Source: Entonaema liquescens
Taxonomy: Eukaryota > Ascomycota > Sordariomycetes > Xylariales > Xylariaceae
Assembly (NCBI GenBank): GCA_902805475.1
Contig: CADCSX010000001.1
Span: 1,426,001 to 1,490,000 of the forward strand
DNA length: 64,000 nt
Direction of reading: 5' to 3'
Numbering within the stretch: position 1 is the first letter of the stretch; each line of letters opens with the position of its first letter. The translations under genes were made by a program, and so were the position numbers. This document shows positions 1 through 11,904 of the stretch, one piece after another. Below the pieces are notes generated by a model. It was not told where the DNA came from and did not search any database. It saw only the letters and a list, made by a program, of their open reading frames with translations.

Positions 1-3000
1 GCACTGTAACTTCTATACCAGAAGCTGTGCAATGGATCGGCTATTCTTATCTCTTCGTTCGGATGCTGAGAAGTCCCATGACCTACGGGATCGAATGGGC
101 CGAGATTAGAGATGACCCAAATCTTGTCCAAAGGCGACGACAACTTGCTATCCAAGCAGCAAGGGTCTTGCAAAAAAGTCAAATGATCATATTTAACGAA
201 GTCACCGAAGAACTAAGAAGCAAAGACATTGGCCGCATTGCCAGCCAATACTACATCCAGCAATCAAGTATACAAATTTTCAACTCATTAATGAAACCCC
301 AAGCAACAGAGGCAGACAACTTAAAGATGATCAGTGAGAGTGGAGAGTTTGACAACATACAGTCTAGAGATACCGAGGCTGACGAACTAACGAGGTTACG
401 ACATGACGAAAATGTGGTATTTTGTGACCCCGGCCGCGGAATTGATACGCCCCAAGCGAAGACAAATATCTTGCTGCAGTCTTATATCTCTCGAAGACAA
501 CCGGAAGACTTTGCGCTGTCAAACGATCTGAACTACGTAGCTCAGCAATCAGGGCGAATTTGTCGTGCCTTATTTCAGATCGCATTGAATCGGCGATGGG
601 GTCATCAATGCCTTGTCTTGTTAACTCTCGCAAAGTCTATCGAGAAACGTGTCTGGCCATTTCAGCATCCGTTACATCAGTTTGACTTACCTAAGTCAGT
701 ACTTAATCAGATCGATGAGAAGGATACCCCCATTGAAGTCCTACGCGATATGGAGAATGCCGAGATTGGGAATCTAGTCCATAACAATAATGCCGGCAAG
801 AAGATAGGGAAGATTCTTAACCACTTCCCGGTCGTATCAGTAGAAGCCGAGATCGCCCCCTTGAACCGAGATGTTTTAAGAGTTAAGCTTTATATCACGC
901 CAGAGTTTACTTGGAGTGACCAAATACACGGAACATCTGAATCCTTCTACATCTGGGTTGAGAATTCCGAAACGTCTGAGATTTACCATCACGAGTATTT
1001 CATACTTAACAGAAGAAAGCTCTACGATGACCACGAGCTAAACTTCACGATCCCTCTGTCCGACCCTCTACCTAATCAAATATATGTTAGGGCGGTGTCA
1101 GATAAATGGCTTGGGGCAGAAACAGTAAACCCAGTCTCCTTCCAGCATCTTATCCGCCCAGACACGGAGAGCGTATATACGGATCTGCTCAACCTGCAAC
1201 CGCTGCCCATCAGTGCCCTTAAAAACGCAGGGTTGGAGGAGATCTATGCAAAGAGGTTTCAATACTTCAATCCAATGCAAACACAGATATTTCACACGCT
1301 GTACCACACGCCCGCCAATGTCCTATTAGGATCGCCCACTGGTAGTGGCAAGACTGTCGCGGCGGAGTTAGCTATGTGGTGGACATTCCGTGAGCGCCCA
1401 GGCTCTAAGGTTGTGTATATCGCCCCGATGAAAGCTCTAGTTCGTGAGCGAGTAAAGGATTGGGGTGCTCGACTTGCTGGGCCCCTGGGCCTGAAGCTAG
1501 TTGAGTTGACGGGTGATAACACACCGGATACGAGGACCATTAAGGACGCCGATGTTATTATTACCACACCTGAGAAATGGGACGGTATCTCTCGTAGCTG
1601 GCAAACCAGAGGATATGTTCGTCAAGTTTCACTCGTAATCATTGACGAAATTCACCTGCTTGCCGGAGACCGAGGCCCGATTCTCGAGATTATCGTGTCC
1701 CGTATGAATTACATCGCTCAATCAACCAATAATGCCGTGAGGCTCCTTGGGATGTCTACTGCATGCGCGAATGCGACGGACTTGGCCAACTGGCTTGGAG
1801 TAAAGGAAGGTCTATTCAACTTCCGCCACTCTGTACGACCTGTACCATTAGAGCTATACATCGACGGGTTCCCAGAAGTGAGAGGATTCTGCCCCTTGAT
1901 GCAATCCATGAATCGGCCAACTTTCCTGGCTATCAAAACCCATAGTCCTGATAAACCTGTAATCGTTTTCGTACCGTCACGACGGCAGACCAGACTGACT
2001 GCAAAGGACCTAATAAATTATTGTGGAATGGAAGATAATCCTAGGCGCTTCGTCAATATGTCAGAAGAAGATCTTCAGCTTAATCTCAGCAGGGTCAAGG
2101 ATGATGCACTCAAGGAGGCGATAAATTTTGGGATTGGACTTCATCATGCGGGTCTCGTCGAGTCTGACCGACAACTGGCTGAGGAACTTTTCCTCAACAA
2201 CAAGATCCAGATCCTGGTTGCAACTAGTACGCTGGCTTGGGGTGTTAACCTTCCCGCACACCTTGTCGTTGTCAAAGGTACCCAATTCTACGATGCAAAG
2301 ATCGAAGGCTATAAGGACATGGATCTTACAGATGTCCTACAAATGTTAGGTCGAGCTGGTCGTCCGCAATTTGATAATTCTGGCGTGGCACGCATTTTCA
2401 CGCAAGACTCCAAGAAAGATTTCTATAAGCACTTCCTACACACAGGTTTCCCGGTTGAATCGTCATTACATACGGTCCTCGACAATCATTTGGGTGCTGA
2501 AGTATCAGCCGAAACGATTGCAACTAAGCAAGACGCACTCGATTATTTAACTTGGACTTTCTTCTTCCGCCGACTACATAAGAACCCTTCGTACTATGGA
2601 CTTGAGATTTCCTCCGAGGAGCATAACACCATTGCCGCCCAACAACTCGCGAACGATTTTATGATTGATATGGTTAGTAAATCGCTGGATGAACTTGCGG
2701 CCTCGAAGTGTGTTGAGCTATACCCCAATGGCGATGTGGACCCGACACCACTGGGTAAAATCATGAGTTACTATTACTTGTCGCATAAGACGATCCGCCA
2801 TCTCGTTAAGCATGCGAAGCCAAAAGCAAGCTTTTTGGACGTCTTGTCCTGGATGTCTCGTGCAACGGAATACGATGAACTCCCCGTTCGACATAACGAA
2901 GATCTTATTAATGCAGAGCTTTCGAAGAACCTTCCATTCGAAGGTAGTAGTTTCGGCTTGCCAATGTGGGATCCTCACGTCAAAGCCTTCCTCCTTCTGC

Positions 3001-3848
3001 AAGCACACATGGCACGCATTGACCTTCCCATCACGGATTATGTTGGTGATCAGACCAGTGTCTTGGACCAAGCCATTCGTATCATCCAAGCATCAATCGA
3101 TGTGTTGACAGAGCTAGGGTATCTATCCAGTTGTCTCGAGATGATCAAGTTGCTCCAGTGCGTCAAATCAGCTCGTTGGCCAGAAGATCCGCCCCTATCT
3201 ATTCTCCCTGGAACTAGTTATGATAACTTGAAAGACAATAAGACTACTCTCCAGAAGCTAAGTAGCTTCCCTCGAGCGCAGGTTGAGGACCTTGCTCAGA
3301 AACTCAACATCCCAAACTCGCAACAAAGCCGCTTCATCCGCGCAGCATCCATCCTACCCAACGTCAGCGTCAGAATCGAAGATGTTACAGCACAATCCTT
3401 GAGTGTCTCGCTCAAGCGTCTCAACCCCGTCGTCGAACGCGAGGCCCGCATCTACGCGCCGCGGTACCCCAAGCCCCAGACGGAGGGCTGGTTCGCCATA
3501 ATCTGCGACGCCGCGCGCGACGAGGTCCTAGGCGTGAAGCGCGTCTCCTGGAGCCAGGGGCCGGGCTCCAAGGGCAAGGCCAAAGCTACCGGCAATACCA
3601 AATCCAACACCGTGCAGATCGGCTCAAAGCCCACGGCCAAAACTACACTCCGCCTCCCCGAACCCGATAAGGACGGAAAGGCGAGGAAAGTCGACGTTTT
3701 GGTCTTGAGCGATGCGTACATAGGCCTCGAGTATAGGATCATGGGCGTGGAGATCCCGGCGCTGCCCAAGGTCGATGACGATGTTGATAAGTCGAAGAAA
3801 GGGTCGCAGAGACAGGGGCAGAGACAGGGGCAGGGAAGTTCGGCGTAG
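1..3848 (+). CDS. SLH1: RQT-complex / ASCC3-type Ski2-like RNA helicase, 5'-truncated by window edge
   Basis: Large Ski2-like helicase of the Slh1/Rqt2 (human ASCC3) family. In known members it splits collided ribosomes in the ribosome-quality-control trigger complex in the cytosol. The frame is open from base 3 to a TAG at 3846-3848 with no intron. The product shown is about 1,280 residues against roughly 1,950 for full-length homologues, so the first helicase core lies to the left. Visible in order: the end of the first cassette with a Sec63-type unit (about residues 150-350), then a full second cassette: Walker A PTGSGKT (nt 1336-1356), DEIH box (nt 1641-1652), an STACAN motif III, HHAGL, and the QMLGRAGRP motif VI, followed by the second Sec63 unit and a basic, Gln/Gly-rich tail. 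Brr2 is the nearest alternative. The flanking sequence of the first Sec63 unit and the DEIH of cassette 2 favour Slh1. The second cassette looks catalytically intact. Confidence 0.9.
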   Translation, partial: TVTSIPEAVQWIGYSYLFVRMLRSPMTYGIEWAEIRDDPNLVQRRRQLAIQAARVLQKSQMIIFNEVTEELRSKDIGRIASQYYIQQSSIQIFNSLMKPQATEADNLKMISESGEFDNIQSRDTEADELTRLRHDENVVFCDPGRGIDTPQAKTNILLQSYISRRQPEDFALSNDLNYVAQQSGRICRALFQIALNRRWGHQCLVLLTLAKSIEKRVWPFQHPLHQFDLPKSVLNQIDEKDTPIEVLRDMENAEIGNLVHNNNAGKKIGKILNHFPVVSVEAEIAPLNRDVLRVKLYITPEFTWSDQIHGTSESFYIWVENSETSEIYHHEYFILNRRKLYDDHELNFTIPLSDPLPNQIYVRAVSDKWLGAETVNPVSFQHLIRPDTESVYTDLLNLQPLPISALKNAGLEEIYAKRFQYFNPMQTQIFHTLYHTPANVLLGSPTGSGKTVAAELAMWWTFRERPGSKVVYIAPMKALVRERVKDWGARLAGPLGLKLVELTGDNTPDTRTIKDADVIITTPEKWDGISRSWQTRGYVRQVSLVIIDEIHLLAGDRGPILEIIVSRMNYIAQSTNNAVRLLGMSTACANATDLANWLGVKEGLFNFRHSVRPVPLELYIDGFPEVRGFCPLMQSMNRPTFLAIKTHSPDKPVIVFVPSRRQTRLTAKDLINYCGMEDNPRRFVNMSEEDLQLNLSRVKDDALKEAINFGIGLHHAGLVESDRQLAEELFLNNKIQILVATSTLAWGVNLPAHLVVVKGTQFYDAKIEGYKDMDLTDVLQMLGRAGRPQFDNSGVARIFTQDSKKDFYKHFLHTGFPVESSLHTVLDNHLGAEVSAETIATKQDALDYLTWTFFFRRLHKNPSYYGLEISSEEHNTIAAQQLANDFMIDMVSKSLDELAASKCVELYPNGDVDPTPLGKIMSYYYLSHKTIRHLVKHAKPKASFLDVLSWMSRATEYDELPVRHNEDLINAELSKNLPFEGSSFGLPMWDPHVKAFLLLQAHMARIDLPITDYVGDQTSVLDQAIRIIQASIDVLTELGYLSSCLEMIKLLQCVKSARWPEDPPLSILPGTSYDNLKDNKTTLQKLSSFPRAQVEDLAQKLNIPNSQQSRFIRAASILPNVSVRIEDVTAQSLSVSLKRLNPVVEREARIYAPRYPKPQTEGWFAIICDAARDEVLGVKRVSWSQGPGSKGKAKATGNTKSNTVQIGSKPTAKTTLRLPEPDKDGKARKVDVLVLSDAYIGLEYRIMGVEIPALPKVDDDVDKSKKGSQRQGQRQGQGSSA

Positions 3849-4788
3849 AGGTTAGTTGTGTAGAGAGATCATAGAAGCTTAGATGATGGACGTAGATGAG
3901 TTTATGTGAACTGTCGGTCATCTTGGAATATAATACTTGCCTAGAGTACCTACCGACTTCTGATTTTAAATTTGAGTATCAATCCTAGACGTTGACAAAG
4001 GGGCTGGTTCTTCTATGGCCCCTTATATTACAGTCTTTGTAATTCGGACTGGACATATGTAAGGTGCCTGTATATCTTCGTATATCTTCGCAGGTTATGT
4101 ATTTTTACGTCGATAATTCATATCTACCGCTATAAGCACTAAGGACACCTCGCAGCTGGACACTGTTAATGTCTTGATATTTCGTGTATTTCGCCCATAT
4201 AGAAGCATTTCCGCTCAATATGCCTATGCCTAGGTCTATACATACATAACTCCGTACCGCTAAGATTATTCCCCAAGCTATAGGTATAGATATAACCGCT
4301 TCAAAAACACTGGGTGCCACATGCAATTCATCAAACCACCCGACAAGTACGCCAACGATGACCACGGGGGGATAACGGAATAACCGAGACTTATAACAAT
4401 TCGTAATGCATTCGTGTCTCATGCAGAACCAATCGATACACCTTTCGCCGTAAACGTGAAGAAGACAAAACACAGGCAATCAATACACAAACTCCGAGGG
4501 GACCCAGACCAGACCAGATCGAACCGAACCGAACCTAACCTGACATGTTATGACTTGAACCCCCGATGCTGATCCCAAATATGCATTTCCAAACGCCGTA
4601 TTCGATGCCGATAAGGCGATATTCCCATCACCTTGCCCCCCGCCCCCTTCCCCCTTTGGCACTGAAACGAGAAGAAAAAGTACCGTCTTTCAGACATGCG
4701 GAAGCCCATCCTTCGATACGATGGCTGCGAGCAGTATTTTGAGAACCACGTTATTATCAAGATATCCGACCCAAGCCGTCATGGCGCG
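3849..4788. other. Intergenic spacer between convergent genes
   Basis: The 3' ends of the helicase and the Rab gene face each other here. I see no convincing coding frame. Low-complexity stretches are a (GAACC)n-like run at 4521-4541 and a C-rich run at 4637-4657. Both 3' UTRs must lie in this interval. Confidence 0.6.
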
Positions 4789-5910
4789 CTAGCAACATCT
4801 TCTCTCCCTGCGACCAGGATGTTCCACCTGTCGCTGCTGCTCCCCGTCCGCAGCATTTGGATTCTCGACGGTGACGGCGGGCGAGAAGTTGGGGGAAGAG
4901 AACAGCCAGCTCCTGCGATCTCTGCCGACGCGGAAGCTACCGCGGGGGTTTGCGCCGTCGAAGTAGCCGCCGTCCATGCCGGTCTCGTAGCCTGGGGTGC
5001 CGGGTGTCGCGGTGGCGGCCAGGATGGCCTGCTGCATCTTGCGGTTCTGCTCGACGAGCTTGCGCGTGACGACGCGGAACACCTCCTCTACGCCCTCGCC
5101 GCTCTCGGCGCTGATCTCGTGGCACGCGTCCCAGCCGACTTCCTGGCCCCAGAACCCGCTGCTGCGCTTGCTACTCGGGCTGCGCGGTTCCTGCGCGCTC
5201 GACGCCGCGGGCGTGACTACCACGCTCGACTGGCTGACGCCTGGGCCCGGGGGTAAGGTCGTTAGGCCTGATGGCGTCGCGGTCGGTGGAGGGGTCGAGC
5301 CGAGACCTGGGGCGAGATTCTCGGCGACGTAGGCTATGCACCGTTCGAAGGGTACTTCGCGACGCGTGGGGTCGCGGGCGACGATGTCTGCCTTGGTTCC
5401 TACGACGTGGAGGACGATATCGGCTGGTAGGTTACGGCGTAATTCCGTTAGCCACACGCCCATTTCGGCGAAGGACTGGGCGTCGGTGATGCTGTAGCAG
5501 AGGATGCAGGCGTTAGCACCGCGGTAGTAGAGACGCGATATCGAGCGGAAACGTTCCTGTCCGGCTTTTGTTATTACGTAAAAGGTTAGCTTTCAGTGTT
5601 CAGAATATCTTAACTAATCAAGATATATATATATCCATATATATAAATAATAAATATATATATATATAAATACCTATATATAAGGGCATAAGTGGAGAAT
5701 AAGAAAATAGGTGGTACCTGTATCCCATATCTGTAATCGAACGACAGTATCGGTGTCACCGTCTAAGACCCTCTTGGTCATGAAACTGGCACCGACGGTA
5801 GAAGTTGTCTGGGCGGGATTGAAAGCGCCCTTGCAGTACCGCGTTACTAGCGAGGTCTTGCCCACGCCTTGGGAGCCGAGGACGACGATCTTGGCCTCAA
5901 GGGAAGACAT
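4789..5910 (-). CDS. Atypical Rab-family small GTPase (Rab24-like G4 motif, large insertion, C-terminal CC)
   Basis: Two exons, 5910-5718 and 5564-4789, giving 322 aa. The intron (5717-5565, 153 nt) splits the DTAGQE motif and is full of AT dinucleotides. G1 is GSQGVGKT (residues 12-19), G3 is DTAGQE (63-68), G4 is TKAD (121-124) instead of the usual NKxD, and G5 is SAES (216-219). The G4-G5 gap is about 95 residues; ordinary Rabs have about 30, so a Pro/Ser/Thr-rich insertion of about 60 residues sits there. The protein ends in Cys-Cys, the geranylgeranylation signal expected of a membrane-traffic Rab. A Thr in place of Asn in G4 is known from Rab24/Rab20, but here the Q of DTAGQ is kept, so GTP hydrolysis need not be lost. 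The exact orthologue (Rab24, Rab21 or a fungal-specific Rab) is not settled from sequence alone. Confidence 0.85.
5600..5682. repeat. AT-dinucleotide-rich tract inside the Rab intron
   Basis: Stretch of (TA)n-like sequence at about 5623-5682 within the 153-nt intron of the Rab gene. It is simple sequence and likely length-variable between strains. Confidence 0.7.
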
Positions 5911-6420
5911 GTTGTGCGCCTAGGTAGGTTCAAGCTACGGTAATGGAGGGCCGGGCCTAGAGTAGGTGGTAGGGTCTAGTTGAAAAATATATGTTGAAAT
6001 ATGTCAACTGTGGGAAGGTTTCATTCAGTGGTGGAGGGTTTATGCGAGTAATGTCTAGGCACCTCGATGGACCTCGACGGACTCTCGATGGCAGGTGCTG
6101 GAGAGAGCTGGGGGAAAGCTGGGGGAAAGCTTGGGGAAATGTTAGAATGGATGACTTCGCCGCTGGAAGTTTGGGTTGCGGGTCTGGATCGTCATGCTCC
6201 TTCTCGAAAGCGGTTGTAGGCGGATGGATTATCCCGAAGCAATGTCAAGCTTCGTTATGATATGATGTCGTACTGAGACATCGGTCTTGTGCCGTGTTAC
6301 CTCTGATATCGGGATTTTTGCTATCACGATCGGAAGCGGGAAGCGCGCCGGAACGAATAAATATGGATGTGATATTGAATTAGATAGGTTGCCTAAAGAT
6401 AGGTAATTGAAGGTACCGTT

Positions 6421-6468
6421 ATTGTAAGTATTGTAACTAAGTATTGCAAGTATTGCAAGTATTGTATG
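6421..6468. repeat. Short tandem repeat, TATTG(T/C)AAG-like unit
   Basis: About five degenerate copies of a 9-10 bp unit (TAAGTATTGTA / CAAGTATTGCA) in the spacer upstream of the Rab gene. Confidence 0.7.
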
Positions 6469-6630
6469 GAAGTTATTGTGACGGCTTGTAGCGGCACGGG
6501 AATTATGTCCTTTAATATTTACCTGTTAGTTAACATTACTACTTATAAAAAAAGATAAGCTCAGTTATGCAATAAGGGTCTTGTGAGGCTCGCGTAGTAT
6601 TTTTCCTTTTAGACTTTATACAATTCCTTT

Positions 6631-6676
6631 GATTGTTTTGACTGGCCTTGACTGGTTTTGACTGGCTTTGACTCGG
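6631..6676. repeat. Short tandem repeat, TTTTGACTGG-like 10-bp unit
   Basis: Four degenerate copies of a 10-bp unit containing TTGACT(G/C)G. No gene assigned. Confidence 0.65.
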
Positions 6677-7866
6677 CCAAATAAGATGACGCTGACTCGT
6701 CACGCAGCTCTGGTCACACCCCTATTAAAAAGGTGTGACGAACCCAAAGGGCTGGGGTAAAAAGCTGGGATGAGCTAGGATAGGCTTCCTGTCAGGTGCC
6801 AATCTCGCCGGAGAATAAAAACATGCTGGTTAAATGTGCTGACATGATAGTAGTGAGTATGATACAAAATAATAAGGAATCACAATTCCCTCCTCTGTTC
6901 TAATTTTTTCTTTTTTCTCTTTCCTGACGACCTTGGTGTCTTATCTTGAGAAATTGTTGTACATGAGGAAAAAGTTAAAATAAGTGAAGCTTGACAAATG
7001 CCTGACCTCATAGCCCCTCAATCTGTAAGTCTAGTTAGAATCACGTGGTATGATTACTTAACGTAGTTAGGCCATGAATCAGCAACTTATTAACTTAGAA
7101 GATTTAAAATCTCAACTTAAAATATGTTTTGTTTTTGGTATTTCAAAATCATCACGCTTATCAACTATCGATTCATCAATAAGTGCTACGCGCTCTAATT
7201 TGATAATGTAAATATTACTCGGTCGACATAACAGCATAACCCGCTATACGGCATTTGTTCCAGCTTCCAGGGTCAGAGCTTTTGAAGTCGGAGATACTCT
7301 GCCTTGTGGTATAATCTTCCGACTTGTCCCTTATATTGACCTAATCCACGAAACCTCTAATTCTTAAATGTCAATATTGGTATACGGTACGTAAAATATG
7401 GGATATAATGGAAACGACATTGAATTGTATAAGTTTTCTAACATGGGGTAAACCCCAACATGTTTGATAACTCATGCGGAACAAACCTCCCATCAAATCA
7501 GTTTGCAGGATGACGATCAGTCGGATCGGGACAATAACGGCCCGGAAATTCGGCCCATGTAATTGTTTGTATGCTGGTTCGAGTCGCAGCTCAGCTTGTC
7601 AGACCGGGGGCGGCTGTAGTTGATATCATTGCTCGATATGAAGTTATGAACTCACTCGATTGGGACGCGTTATTGGCCATTCTCGCCTCAAATATCCATA
7701 ATCATTGATCCTTAACTAAACATCTCGGTGATATATTTAATTATCATGTTAATAATATACTGAGGCAAAGCTTGGCTTTCATACTTATACCTACATTTAT
7801 TGAAGTTCGTATAGACATATAACAGTTCTTATTTTGAGAACATCTCATTTATATTTAGAGTTAAAT

Positions 7867-9538
7867 ATGCCCGAGTTCGAATTCGTGAACGTGGCCCGTC
7901 CTGGCGACGTGAAACGCCACTCCACCAAGATCCGCCGACATGTCATGAAAGATATCGGCAAAGCGCGTCGAAAGCCACGAACGAAGACACGTGGAGAAGT
8001 AGTCATAGGAGAGAGTGTTAACGAGAGTAGTTTACCCGCCGCTACGAATAGGGGTACGCCACACAGGGGTAGTTCATCTACGACTTTAACTCTTCCAAGC
8101 CCTAGAGGAGATAGCATATTACAGACATTACCATATCCGATCCATATGAACGAGGAACGGTTAAGTCTGATCCGATATAGTAAATACATAAGAAATCCGT
8201 AAAAGCGGGATGGATTTGTCTAACTAGGTCTAACGTTGTTAGTTGTCGACGAGGCAAAATCTCACTATAGACCGTTCCGCTTCACCTGGCTGACCATGGG
8301 CTTGTCGGACACGGCCGCCTGGCATATTACCCTAGCGAATGCCGCCTCGTATCGCAAGGCCAGCCAGCTTCCGCCGGGATCGGGTAAAGCTGAGTATAGC
8401 AGCAGCGTCGAGGCTATGAAGTGGTACACGCTGTCGCTGGCATCCATTACGAAGAGGCTCGCGGATCCTAATGAAAAAGATAGCGAAGGGCTTATAGTTG
8501 CTATTACTGGTTTCGTCTGCCACGACGTACGTACTATTTATACGACTCTTGTGTTGACTGATACTAAAAGGAACTGCAGGCTACCTTAGGCAACTTTGAC
8601 CGTTTCTGTATTCATATGGAAGGGCTTCAACGCTTAATTAATAAGAAGGGCGGTCTAGATACCTTAAGTAGTCCATTTTTGCGATTCATGATATCGTGGT
8701 AAGTTTTTTACCCCAGCCTAAGCCTGCGAAGTATATATATATACATATCCACCAGTCGAGATCTTACATGATGAGATATGGTAGGCTCGATCTCATCGGC
8801 GCAACATACTACAACGTCAAGCCGCGCTTCAACATCCCGGAGGGATCCATCCGGGAGATCGACACGGGCAACGACTCGCGGTACCTCGAGCAGCTCCTCG
8901 CCTCGTGGGACGCCGACTGCCCCGCCCTCGGCGACATCATGAGCGCCATGAAAGCCACCGCCGCCGTCGCCAGCTACATCAACCGGCGGCCCGCGGGCGA
9001 CGCCTTCTGGACCGACGACGTGACCATCGCGCGGCTGCTCGGCCCCGCCTTCCACGAGATCCTGTCGCTGGACGGCCGCGCCCTGCCCGCCGACACCGCG
9101 GACCCCGGGTACTCGGCGGTCGCGGCGCGGGAGGCTTTTCGCAGGGCGGCGCTCGTGTTCCTCGCCGCGATCAAGGTGAAGATGGGCGCGGGCGCGTTCG
9201 AGATGGACAGGCATCTCGAGGCGTTCCGCCAGATCTCCCAGTTACCGCTTGTTGATTGGGGGGTGGTGCCCGAGCTCAATCTCTGGGCCCATGTCGTCAG
9301 CGCGATGCAGGAGGAGAGCCCGAGCCGCGCCTGGCATATCCTGACGATCGTGGGGATCATGGAGTCCATGGGCTTGCGGAGTGGTGGCCAGGCGGTGGAT
9401 ATCGCGCGGGGGATTATTTGGGTGGATGCGGTTGATATGGGGAAGTCGGAAGTGCTTTGTCGTGAGATTGATGGCTATTTGGAAGCGACTGCGTTGCAAA
9501 GGCTTGGGGGTGTGCCTTTGGATCCTCGTCTAGATTAG
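7867..9538 (+). CDS. Fungal transcription-factor-like protein without a visible Zn2Cys6 cluster
   Basis: Four exons: 7867-8179, 8243-8526, 8580-8698, 8785-9538, giving 489 aa. The N-terminus (MPEFEFVN..., then a basic RRHVMKDIGKARRK stretch) and the middle segment (GFVCHD, HMEGLQRLI, KGGL) are typical of the large Pezizomycotina family usually named transcription factor domain-containing or tachykinin-family protein, related to the Fungal_trans_2 fold. No Zn2Cys6 motif is present, so DNA binding is not shown; only the basic patch could contact nucleic acid. Intron 1 (8180-8242) has a good CTAAC branch site, and all three splice joins keep the frame. Exon 4 is markedly more GC-rich than exon 1. 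The start was chosen because the preceding in-frame alternative lacks an ATG. Target genes are unknown. Confidence 0.75.
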
Positions 9539-9786
9539 GTATTCTTTCTGGAGATGGCGAGGCCAGTTGCGGACCAGGAAGCCTACTCTTAGGCTACGTG
9601 ATCATCACTGAATGAGAAATTATCGAGGTAAAATATATAATAGAATAATTGAGGTGAGAATACCCCTATACAGTTAGTTTCTAATATAGAACAGAATACC
9701 ACCTTACCCTGTACCTATAGCAGGTCTTACTCAAGTCTATCTAGCTCAAATGAAAGAGTCTTCCCTCCTCTATACATGTATACATC

Positions 9787-10761
9787 TTACCTACTCCCGG
9801 TAATACCGGCATCAGCAGCAATAAACTGCCCCGTTATCCAACGACTCTTCTCCGACGTAAGTAACAACACCACATCAGCAATATCCTCCGGCGCACCACG
9901 CCGTTCCGCCCCCCGCTGCAGCAGAACCAGAGGATCGAGCACTTCCGGGGAGTCCTTGGTTATATCGGTGACTATCGGGCCCGGGGCTACCGTGTTAACC
10001 GTGATGCCGTGGGTGCGGCCGAGCTATCAACACACGCCGCCATTAGCCTCTAGTCCAAGACATTTACATAGGAGGAGGAAAACTGCTCACCTCGCCAGCC
10101 CACGACGTCGTCAGGCTGTCCTGCGCGGCCTTCGAGGCGGCGTAGATGCCGACGAACGACGGCTGGATCTTGGACGCTATGCTGCCGATGTTGATGACGC
10201 GACCGCCCGGCGGCATGCGGCCCTCGTCGACGACGGCTTGCGTCATGAACAGCTGCCCGTAGACGTTGGCCGCGAAGGTGCGCTGGCATAGCTCGGCGTC
10301 GGTTTCGCGGAGGAGTCGGGTTACGCCGTAACCTGCGTTGTTGACTGAGGAGGGAGAATGTGAAGTTAATAATAATACATACGGTATATATGACTAGAGG
10401 GGTGGTAAGGGGTGTCACGCTACGTACCGAGGATGTCGATGTGGTTTACCCCGAGCTGCTCCATCGTCTCGGCGATGATCTTTCGCGACCCCTTGGGTGT
10501 TGACACGTCTCCGTGTATACATGCCACACTGACTCTGTACTCGTCCCGGATCGACTGGGCTATCTCGTACGCCCCCTTTGCTGAACTCTCCGAGACGTAG
10601 GTGATAGCTACAGAGGCACCGTTGCGGGCTAATGCCCTAGCCGTAGCTGCCCCGATCCCATTTTTACGGCCGCTACCGGTGATGATAGCGACCTTGCCGG
10701 CGAGTGAAAGGGAGTCAGCTGTAGTGTTGTTCACTACTGGCATATTCATAAGACTAGGCAT
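9787..10761 (-). CDS. Short-chain dehydrogenase/reductase (SDR, classical type)
   Basis: Three exons, 10761-10428, 10344-10091 and 10023-9787, giving 274 aa, the usual length for a classical SDR. Cofactor motif TGSGRKNGIG (residues 28-37) begins the Rossmann fold. NNAG (113-116), Ser166 and the YxxxK pair (Tyr179, Lys183) make the active site look complete. The C-terminal segment (VAPGPIVTD, then LLTSE, ITGQ) is also standard. The residues after the cofactor loop (strand 2) do not let me fix NAD versus NADP, although the family in fungi is mostly NADP-dependent. Start at 10761; a second ATG at 10743 is possible. The substrate cannot be told, and no biosynthetic neighbours suggest a cluster. 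Confidence 0.85.
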
Positions 10762-11904
10762 ATTCAAGACGATATATATATCCGAACTGTTATTGCTCAA
10801 GTATATGTATGTAACCAGTGGCGTATATAGTAGCAGAGAATAGAATATCAGTAGAGTCACAACCGGACGTCTCGGCCGGCAACATGTCTTCTTATGCCAT
10901 CGCCCGTCTTCACCAGTCTCACACACAACTGCGTCACAAAGTGGCGTGTTCTACAGGGCGTAATATAGTAAACCCCCCTGCCATCCCAAACGAGCAATAA
11001 ACACGGCACGATTACTCGCCATCCGCAAATCAGAAAACAAGGCGCCACCATCATCATCTTCGATATCAGTGTAACGAGCTTGGCTCTTTGATAGACAATT
11101 TCTCACGAGAACTCGACCAATCACCTATAGGCTGAAAAACTCAGCACTAGATCACGCCTGCGGAGTTCGTGTCAGCGTAACGATCCAATGAGGCTTCAAG
11201 GAAGGTTTCAGCGACGCCTTGTGTAACCTCGGGAGTTATCACCTTGTGCTACTCTACACCATCCGGTCTCATGCATGTTGGTTGCTATATTGTGTGGTAG
11301 TGGCTAGTAAGCGCCGACATGCTTGAACTAATTCTTCAAAGCTATTCTGTAAAGAATGAATTCTCTCGTGTAACGTCATATTTTTAGCAGGTGCTAGTAT
11401 TACGTCTCGTTCCGACATAGTATAGCAGTTTGGGCGTCAATACATCACCGCCTGACCTTCTAGAAAATAATCGAGATCCCGATCGTCCGTATAAATTCTA
11501 CCTCAGGAATTCCACCATATACTTTGTCTCTCACTTGTGTCGAGACTATCACTATATTGTGCGGATCTAAGTGAGATTTCCCATGCACGATCCAAATCAT
11601 ATACGACAAAGTCTCAGATCGGTAACGTACCAACCCAATCACATCGGATAGCCTATTTCCTCCGCCCTCCTTTTGCTTTTGAGGGGCTGGCTATGTTACG
11701 CTAGACTAGGCGAAATGGTGCCCAAGTTGTGAGTGTCCGGCCAATAATATTTTATGATTCCTAAAGCAGAACTACCATACTCTGTAACTTGAGAGCGCAC
11801 GTCGCTGCTACATGTGATATCTTAACCGCACCCACCTAACCGACTCCACATACACCTCCGCGATGAGATATAAGAAGGATTTCCTTTAGCAATCGATTGC
11901 TTAA
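10762..11904. other. Intergenic spacer, 1.1 kb
   Basis: Upstream of the SDR and downstream of the prolyl-tRNA synthetase (both minus strand). No reading frame with recognisable content. It holds the SDR promoter and the ProRS 3' UTR. Confidence 0.55.

Larger units (their letters stand above)
5911..7866. other. Divergent intergenic spacer, 2 kb
   Basis: Shared upstream region of the Rab gene (minus) and the transcription-factor-like gene (plus). From about 6300 it is AT-rich and I find no supported gene. It contains two short tandem arrays, listed separately. A B-box-like GGTTCGAGTC at about 7574 is not backed by a tRNA cloverleaf. Confidence 0.6.

Noticed and set aside
4696..5256. 186-codon plus-strand frame over the Rab gene
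   Set aside because: Antisense shadow of the GC-rich Rab exon with no recognisable content.
7565..7600. tRNA B-box-like GGTTCGAGTC (also near 22805, 4555 and 22930)
   Set aside because: Flanks cannot form the T arm or acceptor stem, and no A box lies upstream.
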